Of a stretch of DNA of 64,000 nucleotides, positions 9,685 to 18,836 are shown in pieces (within the stretch, counting starts at the first letter, position 1; every line of letters begins with the position of its first letter). Position numbers and translations under genes: made by a program. The stretch is taken from the NCBI GenBank assembly GCA_030693515.1, contig JAUYAK010000018.1, forward strand, positions 44,314 through 108,313, in the 5' to 3' direction. Source of the stretch: Opitutaceae bacterium. Lineage in GTDB: Bacteria > Verrucomicrobiota > Verrucomicrobiia > Opitutales > Opitutaceae. The notes under the pieces are model-generated. The model saw only the letters and a program-made list of their open reading frames with translations, searched no databases and had not been told where the DNA came from.

Positions 9685-11133
9685 TCAAGCAATGATGCGG
9701 TGGATGACCTGGCCGAAGACGTCGGTGAGGCGGAACTGGCGGCCGTTGTGCAGGTAGGTGAGCCGCTGGTGGTCGAGCCCGAGCAGATGCAGGATCGTGG
9801 CGTGGATGTCGTGCACCGACACGGCGTCCTCGACGGCGCGGTGGCCGATTTCATCGGTGGCGCCATGATGGTAGCCAGGGCGCACGCCGCCGCCCGCCAT
9901 CCACATGAGGAACCCCTCGGGGTTGTGGTCGCGGCCGCCGTTGGTGCCTTGCGACTGCGGGAGGCGGCCGAACTCGCCGCCCCAGATGACGAGCGTGGTG
10001 TCGAGCAGGCCGCGGCGCTTCAGATCGGTGATGAGGCCGGCGACGGGTTGATCCGTCATGCCGCAGAGTTTGCCGTGGTTGCCCTTGAGATCGCCGTGGG
10101 CGTCCCACTGGTCGTTGGGGTAGGCCTGGATGAAGCGCACGCCGCGTTCGACGAGCCGGCGGGCGAGCAGGAGTTTCGAGCCGTAGTCGCGGCTGCGTTC
10201 CTGATCGAGGCCGTAGAGCGATTTGGTTTCCGCGGTTTCCTCGGCGAGGTTTACGGCGTCCGAGGCGGCGAACTGCATGTTGTAGGCGAGCTCGTAGCTG
10301 GCGATGCGGGCCTCGAGATCGCGCTCGGCGGGGTTGCGCGCGTAGTGCGCCTCGTTGAGTTCGCGGAGGAGATCGAGCTGGCGGCGCTGCTGGGCGTCGG
10401 TGACATCGGCCGGCCGGCGGAGGTTGAGGATGGGATTGTCGCCGGCGCGGAAGAGCGTGCCTTGGTTGGCGCCGGGGAGAAAGCCCGCGCCCCAGTTGAG
10501 CACGCCGCCCTTGGTGCCATCGCTCTTGGGCATGACGACGAAACTCGGCAGGTCCTGGCTCTCGGAGCCGAGGCCGTAGCTCGCCCAGGCGCCCGCGCTG
10601 GGAAAGCCGGGGCGGGTGAAGCCGGTGTTCATCTGATACATCGCGGGCGCGTGGCTGTTCGAGTCAACGTGGCAGGCTTTGACGAGGCAGAGCTCGTCGA
10701 TGACGCGGCTGGTGTGCGGCAGTTGATCGCAGACGGAGGTGCCGCTCTGGCCGTGGCGCTTGAAGGTGAACGGCGAGCGCATGATGGGCCCGAGGTTGCC
10801 GAAGAACGGCTCGATCGTCGTGGCGAGGCGCTTGCCGTGGTAGCGCTCAAGGGCGGGCTTCGGATCGAAGAGATCGAAGGCGCTCGGGCCGCCTTCCTGA
10901 AACAGCCAGATGACCGAGCGGGCCTTGGGCGCGAAATGCGGCGGCTTCGGCGCGAGGGGGTTGACGAATTTTCCGGCGGCCGGCGTCGCGGCGGCGCCGA
11001 GCATTTTGTCGGTGCCGAGGAGGCCGGAGAGGGCGAGCAAGCCGAAGCCGGTGCCCGCGCGCCGGAGCATCTCGCGGCGGGAGAAGGGGCGGGAATCCTG
11101 GACGGGGGAGCAGCGGTTGTTGCAGAGGGCCAT
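9685..11133 (-). CDS. DUF1501 domain protein (sulfatase-like fold, Tat-exported)
   Basis: 482 residues from the ATG at 11131-11133; the frame extends further upstream but the internal Met gives the family-typical N-terminus. It has a Tat-type signal (SRREMLRRAGTGFGLLALSG), then the DUF1501 body with blocks such as ARSVIWLFQEGGPSAFDLFDPK, split here as ARSVIWLFQEGG and PSAFDLFDPK, plus QAYPNDQWDAHGDLKGNH and VIWGGEFGRLPQ. DUF1501 proteins are related to the alkaline-phosphatase/sulfatase superfamily but have no established reaction. Family members commonly sit next to DUF1549/DUF1553 proteins in Planctomycetes and Verrucomicrobia, as here (22-bp gap to the gene at 11156). It is the last gene of the receptor D - cytochrome - DUF1549/1553 - DUF1501 series. 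Function unassigned; periplasmic location inferred from the Tat motif. Confidence 0.92.
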   Translation of the reverse strand: MALCNNRCSPVQDSRPFSRREMLRRAGTGFGLLALSGLLGTDKMLGAAATPAAGKFVNPLAPKPPHFAPKARSVIWLFQEGGPSAFDLFDPKPALERYHGKRLATTIEPFFGNLGPIMRSPFTFKRHGQSGTSVCDQLPHTSRVIDELCLVKACHVDSNSHAPAMYQMNTGFTRPGFPSAGAWASYGLGSESQDLPSFVVMPKSDGTKGGVLNWGAGFLPGANQGTLFRAGDNPILNLRRPADVTDAQQRRQLDLLRELNEAHYARNPAERDLEARIASYELAYNMQFAASDAVNLAEETAETKSLYGLDQERSRDYGSKLLLARRLVERGVRFIQAYPNDQWDAHGDLKGNHGKLCGMTDQPVAGLITDLKRRGLLDTTLVIWGGEFGRLPQSQGTNGGRDHNPEGFLMWMAGGGVRPGYHHGATDEIGHRAVEDAVSVHDIHATILHLLGLDHQRLTYLHNGRQFRLTDVFGQVIHRIIA

Positions 11134-11155
11134 GGCGGGGAGGCGCGCGGTCGCG

Positions 11156-13504
11156 TCAGTTGACGTAGATGAACTCGCTGAGGTTGAAAACGACTTGGCA
11201 AAGATCGCTGAGGGTGCGGCGGGTGTCGCCGCGGCGCAGGGCCAGCTGATCCTGGTGGAAACGGGCGAGGCGCGCGTGTTCGTCGGAGGTCGGAGCGCGG
11301 CCCAGCGCGAGGGCAAAGGCGCGCGTGAGCTGTGCGTCCAGGCCGCCGGGTGCCTCGCGCAAGATGCGGTCGGCGAGGTCGGCGCTGCGGGCGAGCACGG
11401 CGTCGTTGTTCATCATCAGCAGCGCCTGGGTGGGGACGGTGGTGTTGAGCCGCTGGCCGCAACTGGCGCTGGCGTCGGTGCCATCGAACAATTGGAGGAG
11501 CGGCACGGGCACGGTGCGTTTGGTGTAGGCGTAAACGCTGCGCCGGCGAATCCAGGCATCGTCCTTGATGTCGGCCGGATACGGCGCGCCGGTGAGCGTG
11601 ATGATCGCCTCGGGCGGGACGGGCAGCACGACGCTCACGCCGAAGCGCTGGGGATTGAGCTGGCCGCTGACGGCGAGCATGGCGTCGCGGAGATTCTCCG
11701 AGCTGAGCCGGACCGGGCTGCGTCGCCACCACGTGCGATTTTCCGGATCGAGGGCGGCGCGGGTCGCGTCGAAGGTCGTGTCCTGCCGGTAGGCGGCGCT
11801 GAGCAGCATCCGCCGGTGCAACGACTTCAGGCTCCACCCGCTGGCGATGAAATCGCGGGCCAGCCAGTCCAGCAGTTGGGGCAACGCCGGGGTGTCGCCC
11901 GTGGTGCCGAAGTCGCTCGGCGTGCGCACGAGGCCCGCGCCGAAATGCTGCTGCCAGACCCGGTTCACCATCACCCGTGCGAGCAGGCCGCCGGCGCCGG
12001 ATTCGGGGTCGGTGATCCAACGCGCCAAGGCGGCGCGCTGGTAGGTGGTCGTGGAGCCGGGTGCCGCGATGGCGGGCTGGCCCGTGTCGGGCGTGTAGCC
12101 TTGGGCCGTGAGCACATCGATGAAACCGAGGGCGACGGGCTCGCCGGGCAGGGTGACGGAGCCGCGCTTGAGGATGGTGGTGGCGGCGGGCGTGGCGGCG
12201 ACGTCGGCATAGACCAGCGTCTTGTCCTGGCGGGTGAAACCGCGGCGTTCGAGGTCGGTGCTGCGCCGGACGACTTTCTGGTAGGAGGCGACCGCCTCGG
12301 CGGACAGCGCGGCGCGGACTTCGCGGACGACGAGCGGATTGAAATTGCGGCGCGGGTCGGAGAGGCGCTCCACGTCACGGCGGTTGCCAGCGAACTTTGC
12401 CTGCACATCGTAGAGGAAATATTTCTGGGCGATGGGATTCTTGTTCAGGTTCGAAATCTCGCGGGCCAGATCGGCCTCGGTCGCCGCCGGATTTTGCTGG
12501 AAGAACACCTTGCGCACGTGGGCGAGGTCGGCGTCGAGCTTCGCCTTCTTCACCGCGAGGATGGGGCCGATGACCGCGCCGTGCCGTTCGAACCAGGCGA
12601 CCGCCTCATCCTCGATGGCCTGCTTCTCGGCGAACCACTCGCGCTGCATCGTCTCCTGCTCGGGGGTGAGGGGCCGCGCGCCGTCGATGACAGTGCGCTC
12701 GCCGGCATTGAAGACGCGAACCAACTGGTAGTATTCGCGGGTGCTGATCGGCTCCGTCTTGTGATCGTGGCAGCGTGCGCAGCCGAGGGTGAGGCCGAGC
12801 AGAGCCGAGCTGGTGGTGGCGACGATATCATCCAGTTCGTCGTAGCGGATCTGCTTGCGCACGTCGGGCGGGCCCTCGTCGCGCTCCTTGGGCCCGATCG
12901 CGCAGAAGCCCGTGGCGGCCTGCGCGTCGATGTTCGCCGGGGCGAGTTCGTTGCCGGCGAGCTGCCAGCGGACGAATTGATCGTAGGGGAGGTCGGTGTT
13001 GAGGGCGCGGATGACGAAATCGCGATAGTGGTAGGCCTCGGGCTGATCGTCGTCGTAGCGGTAGCCGTTGCTGTCGGCGTAGCGCGCGACATCGAGCCAA
13101 TGGCGGCCCCATTGCTCGCCGTAGTGGGCGCTCGCGAGCAGCCGATCAACGAGGCGCTCGTAGGCTGCGGGAGCGCGGTCGTTGACGAAGGCCGCGACCT
13201 CTTCCGGTGTCGGCGGCAGGCCGGTGAGTCCGTAGGCGAGCCGGCGAATCAGGACCGCGCGCGACGCTTCGGGGTTAGGCGTGAGTCCGCGCGCCTCCTG
13301 CGCGGCGAGGATGAACCGATCGAGATCGTTGCGAGCCCAGCCGGTGTTCTTCGCCGCGGGCGCGGCCGGGCGGGTCAGCGGTTGGAAGGCCCAATGGGTG
13401 GAGGCGCGGACCGGCGGGCGTGCTTCCGCCGCGAGCCCGGCTGCGGCCAAGGCGACGAGGGCGAGACCGCTGAACAGCAGTGCGGGGGGGCGGGGTGTTT
13501 TCAC
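11156..13504 (-). CDS. DUF1549 (PSCyt2) and DUF1553 (PSD1) domain protein
   Basis: 782 residues starting with GTG at 13502-13504 and carrying a signal peptide (about 1-26, ending AGLAAEA). DUF1549 covers roughly 58-255, with NDLDRFILAAQE, RRLAYGLTGLPPTPEEV and a CARCHDHK haem-type motif (Cys242, Cys245, His246). DUF1553 covers roughly 500-760, with DPENRTWWRRSPVRLSSENL, VMVNRVWQQHFGAGLVRTP and ALLMMNNDAVLARSADLADR. Many family members carry an N-terminal PSCyt1 cytochrome domain; here that module is in the adjacent upstream gene (13520-14812, 15-bp gap), so the two products probably act together. The reaction is not established; a redox step on carbohydrate has been suggested from context only. 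It forms an operon with DUF1501 downstream. Confidence 0.92.
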   Translation of the reverse strand: MKTPRPPALLFSGLALVALAAAGLAAEARPPVRASTHWAFQPLTRPAAPAAKNTGWARNDLDRFILAAQEARGLTPNPEASRAVLIRRLAYGLTGLPPTPEEVAAFVNDRAPAAYERLVDRLLASAHYGEQWGRHWLDVARYADSNGYRYDDDQPEAYHYRDFVIRALNTDLPYDQFVRWQLAGNELAPANIDAQAATGFCAIGPKERDEGPPDVRKQIRYDELDDIVATTSSALLGLTLGCARCHDHKTEPISTREYYQLVRVFNAGERTVIDGARPLTPEQETMQREWFAEKQAIEDEAVAWFERHGAVIGPILAVKKAKLDADLAHVRKVFFQQNPAATEADLAREISNLNKNPIAQKYFLYDVQAKFAGNRRDVERLSDPRRNFNPLVVREVRAALSAEAVASYQKVVRRSTDLERRGFTRQDKTLVYADVAATPAATTILKRGSVTLPGEPVALGFIDVLTAQGYTPDTGQPAIAAPGSTTTYQRAALARWITDPESGAGGLLARVMVNRVWQQHFGAGLVRTPSDFGTTGDTPALPQLLDWLARDFIASGWSLKSLHRRMLLSAAYRQDTTFDATRAALDPENRTWWRRSPVRLSSENLRDAMLAVSGQLNPQRFGVSVVLPVPPEAIITLTGAPYPADIKDDAWIRRRSVYAYTKRTVPVPLLQLFDGTDASASCGQRLNTTVPTQALLMMNNDAVLARSADLADRILREAPGGLDAQLTRAFALALGRAPTSDEHARLARFHQDQLALRRGDTRRTLSDLCQVVFNLSEFIYVN

Positions 13505-13519
13505 GGCGGGGAGGGATTC

Positions 13520-14812
13520 CTACTTGGCGCGGTGCTGCGCGTGGCACGACTTGCAGTCCACGGCTTGCTTGAACTCATCGTCCGCCCCGGGCGTTTTCGC
13601 AAGCAGCCCCTTGGTGGCGGCAATGAGCGTGTGGGTCAGGGCTTGGAAGTGGGCCTTGTCGCCTTGGGGCGGGCTCAGGCCGGCCATGAGGCCATAGAGT
13701 TCCAGCATCTGGTTGAGGTCGTCGTCGCTGAGCTTGCCCTGCGGGGCGAGCTGGGCCTTCGAGTTTTTGCCCTCGTGGATCGCCTTCATGATCTCGGCGA
13801 TGGTCATCCCTTTCGGGGCTTCCGCCTCGCTGGCTTCGGGACCGGTTGAGGCGTTGGCGACAATCTCGACGCGCAACGCGTCGCGGGTGTGCTCGAGCGC
13901 GGCGATCTGCAGGCGCAGCCGCTCGGCTTCGGCGGCGCGGTAGAGCGAGGCCTGCAACGTCTTCACGCCTTCGGCGGTCACCGCGGTCTCCCATAGATAA
14001 ATCTTTCGCAGCGCTTTCAGCCGGCGCAACGGCTCCAGCCCCTGATCGGTTACGCGCGTGCCATTGAGATTGAGCGACGTGAGCTGCTGCAGCGGCGCGA
14101 GCGCCGCCGCGCCTGCGTCGGTGATCCCCGTGTGATCGAGACGGAGGCTTTGGAGATTCGTCAGTCGGCCGATGGCTGCGAACGCGCGGTCGGTGATCGG
14201 GGCGCGGGTGAGATCAAGGACGGTGAGATTCTCGCGCACGGCGAGGAGGCGCTCGATGTCGGCGTCGGTGGCGCGGCTTGAGCTGGCGTGCAGCGCACCG
14301 GACTCGAGCGACACGAAGCGGACGGCAAACGTCGCCGGCACCGTGCCCGCGGCGAGCGCGGCCTGCACCTCGGCCCGGGGTTTCGGGCGGAGAATCTCGC
14401 GGGGGGCGAAGAGGGGCGCAAGCGCGGCGGGGACCTTGAGCCCGGCGACGCGGGCCTGCGGGTCGGCGCCTTGATCAATCCACCAGCGGAGCAGCTGCAC
14501 CAACTCGGGGGCGGGCTGCGGCTTGTCGCGCGGCGGCATGTGGTCCTCGTCGTCGGCGGGCAGCAGCAGGCGCTCGACGAGGGCGCTGCGCGCACTGTCG
14601 CGCACGACGAAGGCCGGGCCGCTCTCGCCGCCCTTGAGCAGCTGCTCCAGGGAATCCAAACGCAGGCGCCCCTTTGATTTTTCCTCGCCGTGGCACGACA
14701 CGCAGTAGTCGGCAAAGATCGGCTGGATGTGCGCGGCAAAGATCGTCGCGTCTGGCGTGGCGGCGGAAGCGGAGCCGAGACTGAGCAGGAAGGCGCAGGC
14801 GAGCCGGTTCAT
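13520..14812 (-). CDS. c-type cytochrome: PSCyt1 domain, leucine-rich repeats and C-terminal cytochrome c'-like haem site
   Basis: 430 residues from the ATG at 14810-14812, chosen because it begins a signal peptide (MNRLACAFLLSLGSASA). The PSCyt1 domain (about 20-118) has CVSCH at 37-41 and HMPPRDKP near 91-98, where Met92 may be the distal ligand. Leucine-rich repeats fill about 195-290 (LTVLDLTRAPITD, LQSLRLDHTGITD, LTSLNLNGTRVTD). The last 90 residues are helical and end CKSCHAQHRAK (haem motif 420-424), a position typical of cytochrome c'. So two haem sites are predicted in one exported electron carrier. It sits between receptor D (41 bp upstream) and DUF1549/1553 (15 bp downstream). A near-copy of its last 55 bp occurs at 18834-18888 as a vestige. 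Role inferred: electron acceptor for the neighbouring DUF1549/1553 protein. Confidence 0.88.
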   Translation of the reverse strand: MNRLACAFLLSLGSASAATPDATIFAAHIQPIFADYCVSCHGEEKSKGRLRLDSLEQLLKGGESGPAFVVRDSARSALVERLLLPADDEDHMPPRDKPQPAPELVQLLRWWIDQGADPQARVAGLKVPAALAPLFAPREILRPKPRAEVQAALAAGTVPATFAVRFVSLESGALHASSSRATDADIERLLAVRENLTVLDLTRAPITDRAFAAIGRLTNLQSLRLDHTGITDAGAAALAPLQQLTSLNLNGTRVTDQGLEPLRRLKALRKIYLWETAVTAEGVKTLQASLYRAAEAERLRLQIAALEHTRDALRVEIVANASTGPEASEAEAPKGMTIAEIMKAIHEGKNSKAQLAPQGKLSDDDLNQMLELYGLMAGLSPPQGDKAHFQALTHTLIAATKGLLAKTPGADDEFKQAVDCKSCHAQHRAK

Positions 14813-14853
14813 GGGGCGGGAGGAGGCAGGGCGGGGTGAAACCGCCCCCGGCG

Positions 14854-17800
14854 TTAAAAGGTGCCTTTGACCCCGAAGGTGACCAGCGCGCCGACTTCCT
14901 CGCGGCTGCGGAAACGCGCGTGGGACGGCGTGCTGGGGCCGAAGATTTTGTTGTCGGTCGGGGCGGAATCGCCGAAATTCCGGATGGCCGCGAACAGGGC
15001 CAGCTTCCGGGTGAATTTGTAATCGGCCTGGAGGTCCACGTAGAGCTGCTTGGCGTTCCAGTTGTAGGTGCCCTCCCCGATGCTGCGGCCGGTGACCGCG
15101 GCGCCGCGCTGGACACCCCGGTAGTTCCAATTCGCGCGCAGCGTGTATTTCTCGCGGGAAAGACTCACGCCCCAGTTGTAGGTGCGCGGGGTGAAACCGT
15201 TGAAATTCGCCGCGCCGTCGCCCTGCGTGCGGAGGGCGTTCGCGTTGGCGAAGACCTGCACGCCGCGCGCCCAGTGCGGGAGGAAGGTGAGCGCCTGCTT
15301 GTATTCGAACTCGAGGCCGGTCATCCGCACGGTGGTCTGGACATTGTGCTGCGTGGCCACCGGGTAGTCGCCGTAGGTGGCCGCATCAAGATCGTAGAGC
15401 GCGAGGAACGCCGGCGTCGCGGGGAAGGTGATGTTGCCGAAGAAATTCTCGAAATCGCGGCGGAAGGCGCCCACGGAGAAGTTGCCGACGCGCTCGAAGT
15501 AATACTCGAGCCGCACCTTGGTCGTTTTCGCGCTCCAAGCCTTGATGGCGGCGTTGTTCACGCCGATCCGGCTGTTGGCGTTGCTGGCGTTGGGGGCGTT
15601 TTCAGTGTCAGGCAGCGTGAGCGCGCCGGCGTATTGGTTGAAATTGGGCCGGCCCACCGAGGTGTAGAAGGCGGTGCGCAGGATCAGGTTTTCGCGAAGG
15701 TTGTAGCTCGCGTTCAGGCTCGGAAAGAGCCGGAGGTATTCCTTCTCGGCGCGCAGCCCGCGATCGATGTAGGTGAGCTGGGAGTAGGCGAGGCCGGCAT
15801 TCGTCGGCACCTGCAGCAGTGGCGTGCCGTTGGCCGCGCGGAGGATCTGGCCGGCGGCGTTGCGCTGGAAGGCGCGCGTGGGATCGGTGAGCGGGCCCTC
15901 ACCCTGGACATTGGTCTGCTCGGCGCGAACACCGCCCACGAGCTTCAGCCGTCGTTCAAAAAACGCCACGTCACCGCGAAAGTAACCGGACGAGATCACC
16001 TCGGCGGCGCGCTGCGATCCGCCCACCTCATTACGATACCGGGTGTTGGCATCGACCGTGAAATACTCCGGGTTCGACTTGTAGAGGCCGTAATAGCGGG
16101 AGGAGTCGAGCCACTGATACCGGCCGAAGCCGAAGGGCGCGGTGTTCTGCGAGTTGAAGACGTCCAGGGCCACGCCTGCCCGGTCGTCGCTGCCGAGCGG
16201 ATCGGCCGGCGTGGTGGTGGCGCGTTTGTCGGCCCCGACGAACGTAAAATTGGGCGCACTGCGCCGGAGTTCGCGGACCTGTTCGCGGACGTCGAGCCCG
16301 GCCTTGAGCGTGACGGGCACATCGCGCACCACGAAATCGCGGCGCAGATTGGCGTAGGCGCTGCGCTTCAAGTCCGAGGATGGGCGCTGGTTGCTGGTGG
16401 CGGTGGAGAGCGAGTAATTGTCGAGCACGGCGGGATCGACGGGCGCACCCGTGACATCGGTCACGGTGATGCGGCGCGGGCGTAGATAGAAAATATCGTC
16501 GAACGCCACGGTCACGCCCGTGCGCCGGGCTTGGGCGACGGCGAAGAAACCTTTGTCGATATCGCTGAAAATATTGGTCGAGTGGGAATAGCCGGCGCCG
16601 GCCTCGGATTTCCACACCGGGCCGTCGTGCCGCCAGACCAGCGTGGGCATCCACGTTGTGCCGACCTTGCCGTCTCCTTCGTTTTCCATCCGGATCTGAG
16701 CCTGACCCGGCGCGCTGCGGGTGGACGTCGGGGTGAAATTGCCGGGGAGCACCTGGCTGATTTGGTAGAGGATGGTGCGATTGCTCCGGCGTTTGTCGGA
16801 AAACGCATATTGAAACGCGAATGACACCGTGTCGTTGCGCGTGAGCTTGAAGTCCATCGTCACGCCGGCGGAGGAGCGGCGGCTGATCTTGCCGCCGTCG
16901 CGCACGGAATAGTCGGTGAGGTAGGGCCGGTCGGGCGTGGTGTCGGGAAAATTGCCGGGGCCGGTGGCGGTCGGTGCGGTCGTGGCCGAGCCCGCGCCGC
17001 GCCACACGGTCTGCATGGCATCGAGCGGCGTGTATTGCGTGCTGTTGCCGGCGGACACGGTGAACCCAAATCGCTTGTTCACGGGCACGACGTAGGACAT
17101 TTCCCAGCCGGGATTGGTCTTGTAGTAATTCCCGCTGATCGGGCCGGGCGTCTTTTTGAAGTCGCGGTGGTTGTCCCGCATCAGCAGGAAGACACTATAA
17201 TTAAAGACGGGCTTCGAACGTTCGAACGCGCTGCGCGGAACCATGTTGACCGAGCCGGCCAGCGCCATGCCGGGCGACTCCGGCGTGGGCGTGTGGAGCA
17301 CCTCGATGCGTGAGATGTTATTGAGCGAAATTTGATCGAGCAGGACGTTACGATTGGTGCTCGAGCCGGAGGCCCCGGCCAGATCGAAGCCGCCGACGGA
17401 GATCGGCACGTTGCCGGCGGGAACCCCGTTCATCGAAAACTGGCGCGCCTCGCCGCCGGCGACGTTGATATTCATGCCCGGAAGATATTTGAAGAACTCG
17501 CCCACATTACCGTCGGTGATCGCGCCGAACTCGTCGGCGGAGACGACGTTCTTGATGCTCGCGGCGAAGCGCTGCTCGTTGATCGCGATCGCGGCGCCGT
17601 CCATTTCCTTGGACGTGGCGACAACGAACTCGCCGAGTTTCACGACATCGCCCGCCCGCCCAGGCTCGCTCCGGCGCCCGCCGGCCTCGAGGTTGAAGTC
17701 GCGCTGCGCCGTGCCACCGGCAGTGACGAGCACTGCTTCCGTTTGCACGTCGAGTCCCGTGAAAAATACCCGCACGCGCGCCGGGCCGGCGGGGACGTTG

Positions 17801-18024
17801 GTGAGGCGGTATTGCCCGCTGGCGTCGGTGAAGGTTTCCAGGCCGGTGCCCTCGACCGTGACGCGGGCACGCTCGAGATACTCGCCGTTGCGCAGATTGA
17901 GCACGCGGCCTTCAACGATGCCGGTGGCGACGGACTGGGCGGAGGAAACAGCCGCGGTGAACGCAGCAAGCGCGATTACGAAGGTCGCGCGCAGAACCGA
18001 GGTGAGGAACGTGGGGGTATTCAT
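14854..18024 (-). CDS. TonB-dependent receptor with carboxypeptidase-regulatory-like domain (receptor D)
   Basis: 1056 residues from the ATG at 18022-18024; the open frame extends 61 codons upstream but only this Met precedes a signal peptide (1-30, ending VSSAQ). The carboxypeptidase-regulatory-like domain spans about 35-113 (EGRVLNLRNGEYLERARV, YRLTNVPAGPARVRVFF), TonB-box-like KLGEFVVATSKEMDG 129-143, plug to about 290 and a barrel ending in VTFGVKGTF. It differs in sequence from receptors B and C. The gene follows the IclR regulator by 104 bp, and that gap contains a perfect 6-5-6 inverted repeat (18082-18098). It therefore probably heads the IclR-controlled operon with the cytochrome, DUF1549/1553 and DUF1501 genes. 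Ligand unknown. Confidence 0.93.
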   Translation of the reverse strand: MNTPTFLTSVLRATFVIALAAFTAAVSSAQSVATGIVEGRVLNLRNGEYLERARVTVEGTGLETFTDASGQYRLTNVPAGPARVRVFFTGLDVQTEAVLVTAGGTAQRDFNLEAGGRRSEPGRAGDVVKLGEFVVATSKEMDGAAIAINEQRFAASIKNVVSADEFGAITDGNVGEFFKYLPGMNINVAGGEARQFSMNGVPAGNVPISVGGFDLAGASGSSTNRNVLLDQISLNNISRIEVLHTPTPESPGMALAGSVNMVPRSAFERSKPVFNYSVFLLMRDNHRDFKKTPGPISGNYYKTNPGWEMSYVVPVNKRFGFTVSAGNSTQYTPLDAMQTVWRGAGSATTAPTATGPGNFPDTTPDRPYLTDYSVRDGGKISRRSSAGVTMDFKLTRNDTVSFAFQYAFSDKRRSNRTILYQISQVLPGNFTPTSTRSAPGQAQIRMENEGDGKVGTTWMPTLVWRHDGPVWKSEAGAGYSHSTNIFSDIDKGFFAVAQARRTGVTVAFDDIFYLRPRRITVTDVTGAPVDPAVLDNYSLSTATSNQRPSSDLKRSAYANLRRDFVVRDVPVTLKAGLDVREQVRELRRSAPNFTFVGADKRATTTPADPLGSDDRAGVALDVFNSQNTAPFGFGRYQWLDSSRYYGLYKSNPEYFTVDANTRYRNEVGGSQRAAEVISSGYFRGDVAFFERRLKLVGGVRAEQTNVQGEGPLTDPTRAFQRNAAGQILRAANGTPLLQVPTNAGLAYSQLTYIDRGLRAEKEYLRLFPSLNASYNLRENLILRTAFYTSVGRPNFNQYAGALTLPDTENAPNASNANSRIGVNNAAIKAWSAKTTKVRLEYYFERVGNFSVGAFRRDFENFFGNITFPATPAFLALYDLDAATYGDYPVATQHNVQTTVRMTGLEFEYKQALTFLPHWARGVQVFANANALRTQGDGAANFNGFTPRTYNWGVSLSREKYTLRANWNYRGVQRGAAVTGRSIGEGTYNWNAKQLYVDLQADYKFTRKLALFAAIRNFGDSAPTDNKIFGPSTPSHARFRSREEVGALVTFGVKGTF

Positions 18025-18081
18025 CGGGGTAGGCCTGGAGTGTGTTTCATGGGGCGCTGCGGTCAAAAGGGGAATCGCCTG

Positions 18082-18098
18082 TGTCCGTATTGCGGACA
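18082..18098. promoter_or_regulatory. Inverted repeat, candidate IclR-family operator
   Basis: Perfect inverted repeat TGTCCG-TATTG-CGGACA in the 104-bp gap between the IclR gene and receptor D. IclR-family regulators bind short palindromes of about this size. An 11-bp direct repeat, GCTGCGGTCAA, flanks it at 18056-18066 and 18122-18132. The position, 58-74 bp before the receptor D start, suits control of the receptor D operon. The binding protein is inferred from adjacency. Confidence 0.55.
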
Positions 18099-18128
18099 GA
18101 TTTTCGCACCGCGGCAGACCGGCTGCGG

Positions 18129-18836
18129 TCAAGACGAGCCGAGGTGTCGGCGGATCGCCGCGAGCGCCTTGCGCGCCTTCGCCTCGGTGAAGCGGAAGAA
18201 CGGCCACTTCACGCAGATCACCGGGGTCACCGCCGAGGGTTTCCCCGCCCAGGTGGCGACGGCGGTGATGTTAGGATCGGATTCGCGGCGATTCCACGCG
18301 ATGCCGGTGCGGCGCGCCTCGTCGATCTCGGCCAGCAACCGCTGATCGGTCAGGCCGGCGCACAGATCGGGCCGCTGCGAGAGCAGGAGCTTGCCCGCCG
18401 CGGTGCGGTGCAGCGGGTAGAGCGCGCTCTTGAGCGGATCAATGGTGATCGGATGGGCGGCCTGCACCCAGTCGATGTAGCGCACGCCGCGACCCTCGCC
18501 GAGGCCGAGTTCGACGAGCTCGTCGAGCTCACCGGCGATGGCGTGGAGCGCGCGGTGGTGGCGTTCCTTGATTTCCCGATACATGTCGCGGTTGCACCAC
18601 TCGTGGAACCGCTCGGTGGTGCCCCAGACATTTTCTTGGTGCGCGATCAGGCCGAACTGCTCCAACGTTCCGAGCATGCGGAGCACGGAGGTGCGCGGAA
18701 ACTTCAGGTGCTGGCGAATTTCGGGCACGGTCAGGCCCGGGGGGTTGCGGGCGAGCAGCGTAAGCAGGTCGAGGCCCTTGAGGAACGACGTGGCGATTTC
18801 ACGTTTCTGCCGGAGGTGATCGGCGGCGGGAGTCAT
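18129..18836 (-). CDS. IclR-family transcriptional regulator
   Basis: 235 residues from the ATG at 18834-18836. A winged helix-turn-helix fills about 15-75 (SFLKGLDLLTLLA, LTVPEIRQHLKFPRTSVLRML, LEQFGLIAH). The C-terminal IclR effector domain follows, with YPLHRTAAGKLLLSQ and EIDEARRTGIAWNRRESDP, both typical of the family. The product should be a cytoplasmic sensor of a small carbohydrate or acid that controls the adjacent operon; repressor or activator cannot be told. The gene lies between DUF1080 and receptor D in the same direction. Its start codon corresponds to the final Lys codon of a 55-bp cytochrome-derived vestige directly upstream, so its 5' boundary may have been formed by a rearrangement. 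The open frame extends further upstream (to 19133), but that part overlaps the DUF1080 gene in another frame. Confidence 0.9.
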   Translation of the reverse strand: MTPAADHLRQKREIATSFLKGLDLLTLLARNPPGLTVPEIRQHLKFPRTSVLRMLGTLEQFGLIAHQENVWGTTERFHEWCNRDMYREIKERHHRALHAIAGELDELVELGLGEGRGVRYIDWVQAAHPITIDPLKSALYPLHRTAAGKLLLSQRPDLCAGLTDQRLLAEIDEARRTGIAWNRRESDPNITAVATWAGKPSAVTPVICVKWPFFRFTEAKARKALAAIRRHLGSS

